From: Aquimarina rhabdastrellae
GTDB taxonomy: Bacteria > Bacteroidota > Bacteroidia > Flavobacteriales > Flavobacteriaceae
Direction of reading: 5' to 3'
Assembly (NCBI GenBank): GCA_947387485.1
Contig: CANDNT010000003.1
Coordinates: 209,816-273,815 of the forward strand
DNA: 64,000 nucleotides
Shown: positions 17,298 through 25,523 of the stretch, piece by piece
How positions within the stretch are numbered: the first letter of the stretch is position 1
Layout of the letters: every line of letters starts with the position of its first letter
Made by a program: the position numbers and the translations under genes
The notes under the pieces: model-generated
Told to the model about the DNA's origin: nothing
The model's input: the letters and a program-made list of their open reading frames with translations, nothing else
Databases searched by the model: none

Positions 17298-19589
17298 ATG
17301 GAGTCAAACATGATGTACGCACCAGCGATACTCGCGCTATTCGGTCTCATCTTTATGTGGGTTAAACGATCTTGGATTCTTAAGCAAAATTCTGGAGATG
17401 GAAAGATGAAAGAAATATCTTCTCATATCTATGAAGGAGCTCTTGCTTTTCTAAAAGCAGAGTACAAATTACTTACTCTTTTTGTTATAGGAGCTAGTAT
17501 TGCTTTGGCAGGGATTTCGTTTATTGTTCCTACTACACATATCCTTATTGTTGTAGCTTTTATTTTCGGAGCTATTTTTTCGGCTCTTGCTGGAAATATG
17601 GGAATGAAGATCGCTACCCAAACTAATGTACGTACTACACAAGCTGCACGTACAAGCTTACCTGACGCTTTAAAAATTTCTTTTGGCGGAGGTACTGTAA
17701 TGGGATTAGGTGTTGCTGGATTAGCTGTTTTAGGATTAACTGCTTTCTTTATTTTCTTCTTTCATTTTTTTATGAATGGTACATGGTCTAATACCGACCA
17801 AATGACAATAGTTTTAGAAACTTTAGCAGGTTTTTCTTTAGGAGCAGAATCCATTGCATTATTTGCTCGTGTAGGTGGAGGAATTTATACAAAAGCAGCC
17901 GATGTGGGTGCAGACTTAGTAGGTAAAGTTGAAGCGGGTATACCAGAGGATGACCCTCGTAACCCTGCTACAATAGCAGATAATGTTGGTGATAATGTTG
18001 GTGATGTTGCTGGTATGGGTGCAGATCTGTTTGGTTCTTATGTCGCTACAGTTTTAGCAGCTATGGTTTTGGGTAATTATGTTATTAAAGATATGGGTGG
18101 TGACATTACAGCATATGGTTTTAATGGTATTGGTCCTATCTTATTACCGATGGCAATTGCTGGTTTTGGAATTATCATTTCAATTATAGGTACACTTCTA
18201 GTTAATATCAGTTCTAATGAGGCAAAAGAAGCTCAAGTACAAGCTGCTTTAAATAAAGGAAATTGGGTTTCTATCATCTTAGTTGCTATTGCTAGTTTTG
18301 GATTAGTAAAATGGATGTTACCAGATACTATGTCTATGGAATTCTTTGGTGAAGGACTAAAAGAAATTTCTTCATTAAGAGTATTCTATGCTACTCTTGT
18401 AGGTTTAATTGTAGGTGGTGTTATCTCTGCAGTTACAGAGTATTATACAGGATTAGGTAAAAAACCTATCTTACAAATTGTACAAAAATCAAGTACTGGA
18501 GCTGGAACAAATATTATAGCAGGTCTTGCTACCGGAATGATTTCTACATTCGCTTCTGTTTTATTATTTGCTATTGCTATCTGGGCATCTTATGCCTTTG
18601 CTGGGTTTTATGGTGTGGCATTAGCAGCATCTGCAATGATGGCAACTACAGCTATGCAACTCGCTATTGATGCTTTTGGGCCTATAGCCGATAATGCTGG
18701 TGGAATTGCAGAAATGAGTGAATTACCAGATATTGTAAGAGAGCGTACTGATATTTTAGATTCTGTAGGGAATACAACTGCCGCTACAGGAAAAGGATTT
18801 GCTATAGCCTCTGCCGCATTAACTTCTCTGGCTTTATTTGCTGCTTATGTAACTTTTACGGGTATAGATGGTATTAATATTTTTAAAGCTCCTGTATTAG
18901 CTATGTTATTTATAGGTGGAATGATCCCTGTGGTTTTCTCTGCACTTGCCATGAACTCTGTTGGTAAAGCTGCCATGGAAATGGTTTATGAAGTACGAAG
19001 ACAGTTTAAAGAAATCGCTGGTATTATGGAAGGTACAGGTAAACCTGAATATGATAAATGTGTTGAGATTTCGACAAAAGCCGCGTTAAAAGAAATGCTG
19101 CTTCCTGGATTGTTAACAATCGGATTTCCTATCATAATTGCTTTACTACCAATGGTTTTTGGTTACGACAATAAATTAATTGCAGAAATGTTAGGTGGTT
19201 ATATGGCAGGAGTTACGGTAAGTGGTGTTTTATGGGCTATTTTTCAAAACAACGCTGGAGGTGCTTGGGATAATGCTAAAAAATCTTTTGAAGCTGGAGT
19301 AGAAATTAATGGTGAGATGACTTACAAAGGTTCAGATGCTCATAAAGCTGCTGTCACAGGAGATACTGTAGGAGATCCTTTTAAAGATACTTCTGGACCA
19401 TCTATGAATATTTTAATAAAACTTACCTGTTTAATAGGCCTTGTTATTGCTCCAATTTTAGGAGGACATTCTACTAACACTACAGACAGTGATGATGCTA
19501 TAGAACATTCTATTTTAATTGAAAATGATGTTGAATCTGATCAACATCAAACAACTTATGCTGTAGAAAAAATCAAAATACTTAATTAA
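17298..19589 (+). CDS. hppA: Membrane-bound ion-pumping pyrophosphatase
   Basis: Hydrolyses PPi in the cytosol and pumps Na+ and/or H+ out through the inner membrane. The 763-residue protein has about sixteen hydrophobic helices. The catalytic block [20 protein letters not shown], then [21 protein letters not shown], and the late block [21 protein letters not shown] are intact. The stretch [10 protein letters not shown] carries alanine at the position where K+-independent enzymes carry lysine, so it should be the K+-dependent class; Na+ versus H+ specificity is not resolved. A polar tail of about 40 residues ([12 protein letters not shown] onward) follows the last helix. It has its own terminator. 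Confidence 0.96.
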   Translation: MESNMMYAPAILALFGLIFMWVKRSWILKQNSGDGKMKEISSHIYEGALAFLKAEYKLLTLFVIGASIALAGISFIVPTTHILIVVAFIFGAIFSALAGNMGMKIATQTNVRTTQAARTSLPDALKISFGGGTVMGLGVAGLAVLGLTAFFIFFFHFFMNGTWSNTDQMTIVLETLAGFSLGAESIALFARVGGGIYTKAADVGADLVGKVEAGIPEDDPRNPATIADNVGDNVGDVAGMGADLFGSYVATVLAAMVLGNYVIKDMGGDITAYGFNGIGPILLPMAIAGFGIIISIIGTLLVNISSNEAKEAQVQAALNKGNWVSIILVAIASFGLVKWMLPDTMSMEFFGEGLKEISSLRVFYATLVGLIVGGVISAVTEYYTGLGKKPILQIVQKSSTGAGTNIIAGLATGMISTFASVLLFAIAIWASYAFAGFYGVALAASAMMATTAMQLAIDAFGPIADNAGGIAEMSELPDIVRERTDILDSVGNTTAATGKGFAIASAALTSLALFAAYVTFTGIDGINIFKAPVLAMLFIGGMIPVVFSALAMNSVGKAAMEMVYEVRRQFKEIAGIMEGTGKPEYDKCVEISTKAALKEMLLPGLLTIGFPIIIALLPMVFGYDNKLIAEMLGGYMAGVTVSGVLWAIFQNNAGGAWDNAKKSFEAGVEINGEMTYKGSDAHKAAVTGDTVGDPFKDTSGPSMNILIKLTCLIGLVIAPILGGHSTNTTDSDDAIEHSILIENDVESDQHQTTYAVEKIKILN

Positions 19590-19634
19590 ACATATAGTCT
19601 TACGACTATACTACTTTAATAAAAATCTTATTTT

Positions 19635-19660
19635 AAAACCTCACATTATAGTGAGGTTTT
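19635..19660 (+). terminator. Terminator of hppA
   Basis: A 10-bp stem AAAACCTCAC / GTGAGGTTTT with loop ATTATA, 45 bases after the hppA stop. Confidence 0.85.
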
Positions 19661-19706
19661 ATATATTTAGAGATTCATAATACTATTTTAGCTTGTAATT
19701 CATCTC

Positions 19707-20708
19707 ATGTTTAAAAAAGATCCGCTACGAATTAATACTTATCGTTCTTATGGAACAGCTCAACGATTACGTGCTGCTGGTCGTGCTCTTGAAGATGAAA
19801 ATATTAAACTTACTTCTAACCAAGGTCTTTTAAAAACATTAAAAAACATCTATAAACAATTTGAAAGTGATGAAATTCCTAACTCATCTATTCAATTACA
19901 AATTAAAGATGAACTCAAATTCATTGCAGAAACTGATGCCGAAGGTTATTATAAATTTGATGAACAGGTAATTGATCTTAAAAAGTATTGTGATGGTAGT
20001 GGTTGGATTTCATATCAAATGTCTTATGATATTTCATCTACACAACGAGAAATCACTTGCAACAATTTGTTTAACGGACAAATGTTGATTCCTTCTCAAG
20101 AAGCATCTTATGGTGTTATTAGTGATATCGATGATACCATATTACATACGGGTGTTGTTTCCTTATTCAAGTGGCGTGTTATTTTTAATACTTTTTTTAA
20201 AAATTTTGATAAACGTCTTCCTCTAGAAGGCACTGTAGCTTTTTATCAAAAATTACAACACGGAAAAACTAATTTTCCTATCAACCCTATTTTTTATGTT
20301 AGCAATAGTCCATGGAATCTATATGATTATCTTACTGCTTTTCTAGAAGAACATCGTTTTCCTAAAGGTCCTATTCTATTACGCGATTTTAGAACTTTTT
20401 TTGATAAAACACCAAAACCTAAAATACCACATAAACATTCAGAGATTTATACCATCTTAAAAATGTACCCTTCATTAAATTTTATCCTCATAGGTGATAG
20501 TGGAGAAAAAGATGCAGATATTTATACCTCTATAGCACGAGAGTATCCCAATCGAATACTTGCTATTTATTTAAGGAGTGTAAACCATCGTAAACGAGTA
20601 GCTCGTATAGAATCTATTATCAAATCATTTAAGATTTGTCCAATATTGTTAGTACATACTTCTGATCAAGCAGTTAAACATGCTCACAAACACGGTTTTA
20701 TTTCTTAA
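19707..20708 (+). CDS. App1-family phosphatase (DUF2183)
   Basis: A 333-residue soluble protein. The first roughly 130 residues look like a beta-rich domain; the second part begins with SDIDDTILHTG, the DxDxT nucleophile motif of HAD-like phosphatases of the App1/LNS2 type, followed by YVSNSPWNLYDYL and FILIGDSGEKDADIY (late catalytic Lys/Asp motif). The eukaryotic relative App1 is a phosphatidate phosphatase; bacterial members are predicted lipid phosphatases, but substrate is not proven. Its last 11 bases overlap the end of the convergent repressor gene, and no terminator separates them. Confidence 0.88.
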   Translation: MFKKDPLRINTYRSYGTAQRLRAAGRALEDENIKLTSNQGLLKTLKNIYKQFESDEIPNSSIQLQIKDELKFIAETDAEGYYKFDEQVIDLKKYCDGSGWISYQMSYDISSTQREITCNNLFNGQMLIPSQEASYGVISDIDDTILHTGVVSLFKWRVIFNTFFKNFDKRLPLEGTVAFYQKLQHGKTNFPINPIFYVSNSPWNLYDYLTAFLEEHRFPKGPILLRDFRTFFDKTPKPKIPHKHSEIYTILKMYPSLNFILIGDSGEKDADIYTSIAREYPNRILAIYLRSVNHRKRVARIESIIKSFKICPILLVHTSDQAVKHAHKHGFIS

Positions 20709-21462
20709 GACTTCTTACTTCATTAGTTAATAGCGCCATAGCTTCTTGCAATTGTTGTAAACTGGAAGTATTTGTATGTGCATCAATATTAAAACTCAGT
20801 TTACTATTTACCTCCCATAATTCTTGAACTTCATGTGCTTCAATAGTTACTGGAGGATATTCTGTATTTAAAGAAATTAAAGTTAGTGTACCATCGTCAT
20901 TCTTTTTAATTTTTTTGACCAACACACTGTCGACCAAGACTACGACACATATACTCGTGTTACCTATTTCTCTAATATTTGCCAAAGCCTTACCTATAAC
21001 CCATTCTTTAGGTTCAAAAGCAGGTAACATACTATCACCTTCCACTTGAAATCCTCTATATGTCGCATTTCTATATTCTGGTAAAGGAATATCAAAGGCC
21101 GGCAATTCTTGATACCAATCAACATCTTGTATATTATGAGGATAACCAGCTGCTGCCTTAATATTGACCAAAACCATATTTTCGTGATTTTGAGAATCTA
21201 CTGTAACAACTTTAGGTGCAACATCTACAATTTGCATTTTAATTTCCTTCTGTTGGCTTTCGCCAAAAAGCCATAATGGATTTATTCCATAAACCTGAAG
21301 TAACTTAGCTACTACTTTTCCAGAAATTTTTGTTCTTCCGCGTTCAATGTCTGCTGTAGACTTCTTTATTTCCAAAACCTGAGCAAACTCAGCTTGAGTC
21401 AAGTGATTTTCTTCACGTATTTGCTTAAAACGCTTAATTATTATTGTACTGCTATCTTCCAT
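20698..21462 (-). CDS. XRE-type repressor with S24 (LexA-like) peptidase domain
   Basis: A 254-residue transcription factor. The N-terminal helix-turn-helix spans roughly residues 8-60 (FKQIREENHLTQAEFAQVL). The C-terminal S24 domain has the nucleophile serine in GFQVEGDSMLPAFEPKEW and the general-base lysine in DSVLVKKIKKNDDG, so self-cleavage on RecA-type damage signalling is possible. A heptad-like Leu-rich tail ends the protein. The ATG at 21462 (MEDSSTII) is chosen over the upstream alternative at 21492 because an operator-like repeat and a -7 element lie in that interval. It is divergent from a DUF559 gene, and three copies of GGAATnTTnCC sit in the shared region, suggesting autoregulation. 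Confidence 0.9.
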   Translation of the reverse strand: MEDSSTIIIKRFKQIREENHLTQAEFAQVLEIKKSTADIERGRTKISGKVVAKLLQVYGINPLWLFGESQQKEIKMQIVDVAPKVVTVDSQNHENMVLVNIKAAAGYPHNIQDVDWYQELPAFDIPLPEYRNATYRGFQVEGDSMLPAFEPKEWVIGKALANIREIGNTSICVVVLVDSVLVKKIKKNDDGTLTLISLNTEYPPVTIEAHEVQELWEVNSKLSFNIDAHTNTSSLQQLQEAMALLTNEVRSLKK

Positions 21463-21479
21463 ATTGATACTTACTATTA

Positions 21480-21562
21480 GGAATCTTACCATACAAAGAT
21501 AGCTTATTTAGGAATTTTTCCGAATTAATTAATCAAAAAATTTGCTGAATTGGAATATTTCC
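21480..21562. promoter_or_regulatory. Three phased GGAATnTTnCC repeats, candidate operators
   Basis: GGAATCTTACC (21480-21490), GGAATTTTTCC (21511-21521) and GGAATATTTCC (21552-21562) share an 11-base pattern with dyad symmetry GGAA-N3-TTCC. Start-to-start distances are 31 and 41 bases, close to three and four helical turns, so they face the same side of DNA. They overlap the start region of the S24 repressor gene and the promoter of the DUF559 gene. Assignment to the S24 repressor is inference. Confidence 0.55.
21494..21501 (-). promoter_or_regulatory. Candidate -7 element of the S24 repressor gene
   Basis: On the minus strand this reads TATCTTTG, an exact TAnnTTTG match, 31 bases before the ATG. 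The -33 position is weak (TTCG). Two operator-like repeats flank it. Confidence 0.5.
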
Positions 21563-21571
21563 ATAATTTTG
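21542..21571 (+). promoter_or_regulatory. Promoter of the DUF559 gene
   Basis: TTG at 21542-21544 and TAATTTTG at 21564-21571 are separated by exactly 19 bases, a full match to the Bacteroidota sigma-A promoter TTG-N19-TAnnTTTG. It places transcription just before the ATG at 21610 and argues against the in-frame TTG at 21550, which lies inside the promoter. Confidence 0.75.
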
Positions 21572-21609
21572 GAAAAAATACAAATCGATATAGTTTAAAA
21601 ACAATATAT

Positions 21610-21990
21610 ATGGCAGCTTCAATTATTTTACGTCAACCAGTAGCAGAAAAAGTAATACGTCATTCGCTTAATAATTCATTTATGGCTATAGATAAATTAG
21701 CACAACAACTAACTTCTCGAGGATATCACTTTCATAGAGATCAAAACATAGGTAATTATACTTTTGATTTTTATTGCCCTAAATATAAATTAGCAATAGA
21801 GGTTGATACTTATGCACATGAATATGATGATATTTATAACAAGGATGATTTTAAATTTTTAAAAATTCATTCTTTAAATATAACGGTGCTAAGAGTCACA
21901 GATTATCAAATTCTTATCGACACAGATGAGATTTTTAGACATATTAAAAGATACACCGATAACTATACTGATACTTCTTACTTAGTATAA
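21610..21990 (+). CDS. DUF559 (Vsr-like endonuclease fold) protein
   Basis: A 126-residue protein with YTFDFYCPKYKLAIEVDTYAHE, the core of the DUF559 domain, in which the acidic residues match the D...ExD/E pattern of the PD-(D/E)XK nuclease fold seen in Vsr mismatch endonucleases. FLKIHSLNITVLRVTDYQI completes the domain. No nuclease activity has been shown for most members. It is divergent from an S24 repressor, and an operator-like repeat lies between its -33 and -7 elements, which suggests repression until DNA damage. That link is inference. Confidence 0.85.
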   Translation: MAASIILRQPVAEKVIRHSLNNSFMAIDKLAQQLTSRGYHFHRDQNIGNYTFDFYCPKYKLAIEVDTYAHEYDDIYNKDDFKFLKIHSLNITVLRVTDYQILIDTDEIFRHIKRYTDNYTDTSYLV

Positions 21991-22048
21991 AACTCTCCAC
22001 TTAAAAGAATTATAATAAATATATCGAATAAAATTTAAAAATAAATGT

Positions 22049-22056
22049 TAAATTTG
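22049..22056 (+). promoter_or_regulatory. Candidate -7 element of the repeat lipoprotein gene
   Basis: TAAATTTG fits TAnnTTTG, 28 bases before the ATG at 22085. No TTG at the expected distance upstream. Confidence 0.4.
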
Positions 22057-22084
22057 CGGCTTAACCCATTAACCAAGTTCTATT

Positions 22085-22480
22085 ATGAAAAAAATATTTT
22101 TAGGAGTAGCTGCATTAGCATTAGTACTATCTGTAACATCTTGTAGAGAAACTGCTAAGCAAACTGAAGACGCTGCTACAGAGGCTGTAGAAGCAACAAA
22201 AGAGGCTGCTGAGAGTGCAAAAGAAGCTGCAACTGAAGCTGTAGAGGCTGCTGAAGGAGCTGTAAAAGATGCAACTGAAGCTGCTGGTGAAGCTGTAGAG
22301 GCTGCAGAAGGAGCTGTAAAAGACGCTACTGAAGCTGCTGGTGAAGCAGTTGACGCTGCAAAGAAAGCTGCTGGAGATGCAGTTGATGCAACTAAAGACG
22401 CTGCAAAAAACACTGCTGATGGTGCAGTAAAAGAAGCTGAAAAAGCTGTTGATAAGGCTAAAAAAGTGATCAACCAATAA
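22085..22480 (+). CDS. Alanine/glutamate-rich repeat lipoprotein
   Basis: A 131-residue protein with a lipoprotein signal peptide (lipobox LSVTSC, lipidated Cys near residue 20) and then a continuous amphipathic helix of A, E, K, D and V in an 11-residue-like periodicity, as in YtxH or LEA-type proteins. Two adjacent 54-base units (22244-22297 and 22298-22351) encode nearly identical 18-residue blocks starting EAAEGAVKDATEAAGEAV. It is probably anchored in a membrane facing the periplasm; a stress or envelope-spacing role is speculative. It is monocistronic with its own terminator. Long reading frames on the opposite strand are codon-bias shadows. Confidence 0.8.
   Translation: MKKIFLGVAALALVLSVTSCRETAKQTEDAATEAVEATKEAAESAKEAATEAVEAAEGAVKDATEAAGEAVEAAEGAVKDATEAAGEAVDAAKKAAGDAVDATKDAAKNTADGAVKEAEKAVDKAKKVINQ
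22244..22351 (+). repeat. 54-bp tandem duplication inside the repeat lipoprotein gene
   Basis: Two in-frame 54-base copies differ only at a few mainly third-codon positions and encode almost the same 18 residues. This points to repeat expansion kept under selection for the helix pattern. Confidence 0.8.
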
Positions 22481-22500
22481 TCACTTATTCACCATATTAA

Positions 22501-22531
22501 AAAGAGATAACTACTATTTAGTTATCTCTTT
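22501..22531 (+). terminator. Terminator of the repeat lipoprotein gene
   Basis: A 13-bp stem AAAGAGATAACTA / TAGTTATCTCTTT with a 5-base loop and a T-run reaching 22535. Confidence 0.92.
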
Positions 22532-22560
22532 TTTTATGCAATACTATTATCACCTCCCTA

Positions 22561-23520
22561 TTAAAAGAATCTAGGGGTGATTAATCTGTTATATTTCTTA
22601 AATAATTCGAAACGTAAGAAAATCTCATACGTTCCATCATTAAACTCAGTTTTTCCTAATTCTGTAGTTTCTCTATCATAAGCTAATCCTATCAACATAG
22701 AATCAGAGATATGAAATCCCAACATTCCTGTAAATGCAGCATCCCATCTATATCCTAAACCTAAGATAAATTTTTCATATAATAATGCATTAGCCGAAAG
22801 GTCAACTTGTAAAGGTGCTCCAGATACAGCCTTAACCAAAACTGCTGGTTTTAATTTAACGTCTTCATTTACATCAAACGTATATCCTGCAATTCCATAA
22901 TAGTTGATACGTTCTTTGGCTATAAAACTAGCAGCATCTTGATTATTTAATGTTGTACTTCTATCATAGTGCTCCGTTTCTAATACATTAGGCGCACTCA
23001 ATCCTACATACCATTTGTCTGTATGATAATATATCCCTAATCCTATATTAGGATTAAACTTATTATCGATCAAGTTATCAAAAACAACATCTTGTTGGTC
23101 CAGTAAACTTAATCTATTAAAATCTACATCTAATAGATTTCCACCAGCTTTTAAACCAAAACTCAATTTTCCATCAATAGAAGTTTGTATAGTGTATGAC
23201 AAGTCTATATCAATATAAGTCTCTTGTGTAGGTCCAATTTCGTCTCTGATTAATGAAACTCCCAAACCTACTTTATTCTTTCTTCCTATAGGAGTATGTC
23301 CAGATAATGTAAACGTACGTGGAGCGCCTTCTAATCCTACCCATTGGCTACGATGTAATCCTGTAACACTAAACACACCTCTACTTCCTGCATAAGCTGG
23401 ATTGATACTTATGGTATTATACATATATTGCGTATACTGAGCATCTTGCTGAGCGTAGGTTTGAATTACATTACATAAACTTATTCCAACAATGAATTTT
23501 AAAAGATATTTTAGCTTCAT
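22561..23520 (-). CDS. PorP/SprF family type IX secretion membrane protein
   Basis: A 319-residue outer-membrane beta-barrel of the PorP/SprF family, which helps T9SS secretion or anchors secreted adhesins such as SprB. After a signal peptide ending TYAQQ come AQYTQYMYNTISINPAYAGSRG and GLHRSQWVGLEGAPRTF, the strong N-terminal signature of the family, then repeated barrel strands (GLGVSLIRDEIGP, LSFGLKAGG). Copies that work with a specific cargo usually sit beside a giant adhesin gene; none is here, so this one is an orphan paralogue. Confidence 0.93.
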   Translation of the reverse strand: MKLKYLLKFIVGISLCNVIQTYAQQDAQYTQYMYNTISINPAYAGSRGVFSVTGLHRSQWVGLEGAPRTFTLSGHTPIGRKNKVGLGVSLIRDEIGPTQETYIDIDLSYTIQTSIDGKLSFGLKAGGNLLDVDFNRLSLLDQQDVVFDNLIDNKFNPNIGLGIYYHTDKWYVGLSAPNVLETEHYDRSTTLNNQDAASFIAKERINYYGIAGYTFDVNEDVKLKPAVLVKAVSGAPLQVDLSANALLYEKFILGLGYRWDAAFTGMLGFHISDSMLIGLAYDRETTELGKTEFNDGTYEIFLRFELFKKYNRLITPRFF

Positions 23521-23690
23521 GTATAATGAAAATAATAGGGGTTATCTGTTTAATAAAGAATTATCTTTTATACTAGATAAAATCTTTTATCCAAAATAAG
23601 GATTCTTTCTTTAAAAAAACTAGTATTACCGACAAAACACTTAAAAAAAGTAAAATTTAACAACCCTGTAATACTAATCTTACTCAATCA

Positions 23691-24257
23691 TCATATCATC
23701 CATTCAACTTTATCTTCTAATGCACTTCTTTTTCCTTCATGAAGTTGAGTTGTATCATAATTTCCCATATATAAAAAACCTAAACAACGTTCATGCTCAT
23801 TTAGGTTAAAAAACTCATCCATATACTTAATTAATCCAGGACTACTCCAATAACACCCAACATCATTTGCAGTACACGTAAGCCACATGTTTTGAACAGC
23901 CATGGCTGTAGCAGCTATTTCTTCCCATTCTGGTACTCTTTCTTTAGGATCTTTTTGCATACATATAGCTATTATTGCTCCAGAAGAATTACAATTATTT
24001 TGTATTTTTTGATATTTAGCTTCAGAGAATTTATCTTCACTTGTTACAGTTTTGTATTTATGTGCCAAAAAGAGTCCTAATTCTTTTTTTTGCTCATTCA
24101 TTATAACTTTAAAACGCCATGGTTCTGTCAATCGATGTGTTGGTGCCCAGCTAGCGTTTTCTAGTAGTGTTTGTATAAATTCTTTAGCAATAGGACTATC
24201 ATTATATTGTATAGGATAAATAGATCTTCTCTTTTTTATCAGTTCGTTAATTGTCAT
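23691..24257 (-). CDS. Nitroreductase family protein
   Basis: A 188-residue FMN-dependent oxidoreductase of the nitroreductase superfamily. The RRSIYPIQYNDSPI opening, ASWAPTHRLTEPWRFKVI (FMN-binding) and the mid-chain AIAAT/AVQNMWLTC helix with GCYWSSPG are in the usual order. These enzymes reduce nitro-aromatics, quinones or flavins using NAD(P)H; the natural substrate is not evident. It is divergent from a methyltransferase gene with a 76-base gap. Confidence 0.9.
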   Translation of the reverse strand: MTINELIKKRRSIYPIQYNDSPIAKEFIQTLLENASWAPTHRLTEPWRFKVIMNEQKKELGLFLAHKYKTVTSEDKFSEAKYQKIQNNCNSSGAIIAICMQKDPKERVPEWEEIAATAMAVQNMWLTCTANDVGCYWSSPGLIKYMDEFFNLNEHERCLGFLYMGNYDTTQLHEGKRSALEDKVEWMI

Positions 24258-24333
24258 TAAGTTATATTTTTATTTTCTTGTAATTACTTACTATAAACTT
24301 GCGACTAAAGTACAACTAATACCAAAAATTATT

Positions 24334-25035
24334 TTGTTTTTGCAATCTCGATCTTCAAAAAAAGAACAGTTAGATAATTTATCACTCTCAGGAGTTTCTC
24401 TTATTCGAACTTTGCAAAGTTTAAAATTCATCAATACCTTTTTTGGTACTCACTCACAATTAAAAACTGCCGTTTATAATTTTTGTAAACTATATCCTCG
24501 ACACACTCCTATTCGTATAGTTGATTTAGGTTGTGGAGGTGGCGATAGTCTTTTTGCTGTTGCAACATATTTAGAAAAAAAAGGAATTCAAGCAACTTTT
24601 ATAGGTATCGATGGTAATACTAATAGTATACATCATGCACAGCAACAAGCAACATCTTCTACTATTACATTTTTGACAGCTGATATTTTGGATCCCAATT
24701 TTTCTTTACCAGAGTGTGATCTTCTTATTAGTAGTCACTTTATTTACCATTTTGAAAATTCGGCTTTAATTACTTTTATCCAACAGTTAAAAAAAACTAC
24801 TATTACTCATCTAATTTTTAGTGAACTTAGACGTAGTTATATTAGCTATAGACTTTTTCAATTTTTAAGCCCTATTTTACCTATTTCTCAAATGGCAAAA
24901 GCAGATGGTTTATTAGCACTACAACGCACTTTTTCTATGAGTGAATTACATTCCATTATTAACTCTAGTAATGTTACTCAGTTTTCTTTAAAAAAACGTC
25001 CTTGGTTTAGAATGTTAGCTTTTATCAAATTATAA
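24334..25035 (+). CDS. Class I SAM-dependent methyltransferase
   Basis: A 233-residue methyltransferase with the SAM loop IVDLGCGGGDSLFAVA and the acidic second motif FIGIDGN. There is no ATG near the N-terminus; TTG at 24334 is the likely start and gives an N-terminal SSKKEQLDNLSLSG that resembles the family. Relatives in flavobacteria often lie beside a type III polyketide synthase and a flavin oxidoreductase; these partners are absent here, so this may be a relocated or remnant gene. A 4-helix membrane protein follows 14 bases later. Substrate unknown. Confidence 0.8.
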   Translation: MFLQSRSSKKEQLDNLSLSGVSLIRTLQSLKFINTFFGTHSQLKTAVYNFCKLYPRHTPIRIVDLGCGGGDSLFAVATYLEKKGIQATFIGIDGNTNSIHHAQQQATSSTITFLTADILDPNFSLPECDLLISSHFIYHFENSALITFIQQLKKTTITHLIFSELRRSYISYRLFQFLSPILPISQMAKADGLLALQRTFSMSELHSIINSSNVTQFSLKKRPWFRMLAFIKL

Positions 25036-25049
25036 TATCCTTAATAATT

Positions 25050-25478
25050 ATGAAAAAATTCTTATCTCAAAGTTTATTAAAATTAAAACAAACTCCATCG
25101 TCTTTACTATTCACCTATATCGTCGTTTACTTTTTATGGGGACTAGGTATGAATCGTTTTGGTGCCGAAGTTGAAATAGCTAAGTTCACTTATTGGTGGC
25201 AAGTCATTACTTGTTATATTTTATATATGATTCCTATTTCTTTGTTACTCAAAGATTATAACTTTTTCAATCAATATGCATATGGCTTAGTCGCTATGGG
25301 AATTCTAGAATTTCTAGGTTATGCCTTGCAAACTTCTTATGCATATCCTAATAATATTTTAGATCATTTTTTTAATATTAGAAATTTCAGTTTAGGAATG
25401 GCTCTCTTTTTTGCGCTGTATTTTCCTATAGGCAATTGGGGAGTACAAAAAATACATGCACTTATATTTAAAAAATAA
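25050..25478 (+). CDS. Four-helix membrane protein of unknown function
   Basis: A 142-residue protein with four hydrophobic segments (about residues 20-36, 50-67, 76-92 and 112-127) and short polar loops. I do not recognise a family. It follows the methyltransferase by 14 bases and is probably cotranscribed. Confidence 0.65.
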   Translation: MKKFLSQSLLKLKQTPSSLLFTYIVVYFLWGLGMNRFGAEVEIAKFTYWWQVITCYILYMIPISLLLKDYNFFNQYAYGLVAMGILEFLGYALQTSYAYPNNILDHFFNIRNFSLGMALFFALYFPIGNWGVQKIHALIFKK

Positions 25479-25499
25479 AGGAGGTAATACCTCCTTTAT
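25475..25499. terminator. Palindromic terminator between convergent genes
   Basis: A 25-base hairpin with 12-base arms (ATAAAGGAGGTA and its complement). The minus-strand side is followed by a better T-run (TTTTTT), so it chiefly serves the pentapeptide-repeat gene. Confidence 0.8.
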
Positions 25500-25523
25500 C
25501 CTATTTATATATTATTTAGTAAA

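Noticed and set aside
20698..21990. S24/XRE repressor as a sign of a prophage
   Set aside because: No integrase, terminase, capsid or lysis genes nearby, and flanks are ordinary chromosomal genes.
22069..22477. Long Ser/Ala/Phe-rich frames on the minus strand opposite the repeat lipoprotein
   Set aside because: They are low-complexity mirror images of the alanine/glutamate repeat codons; the plus-strand frame has a lipobox, promoter element and terminator.
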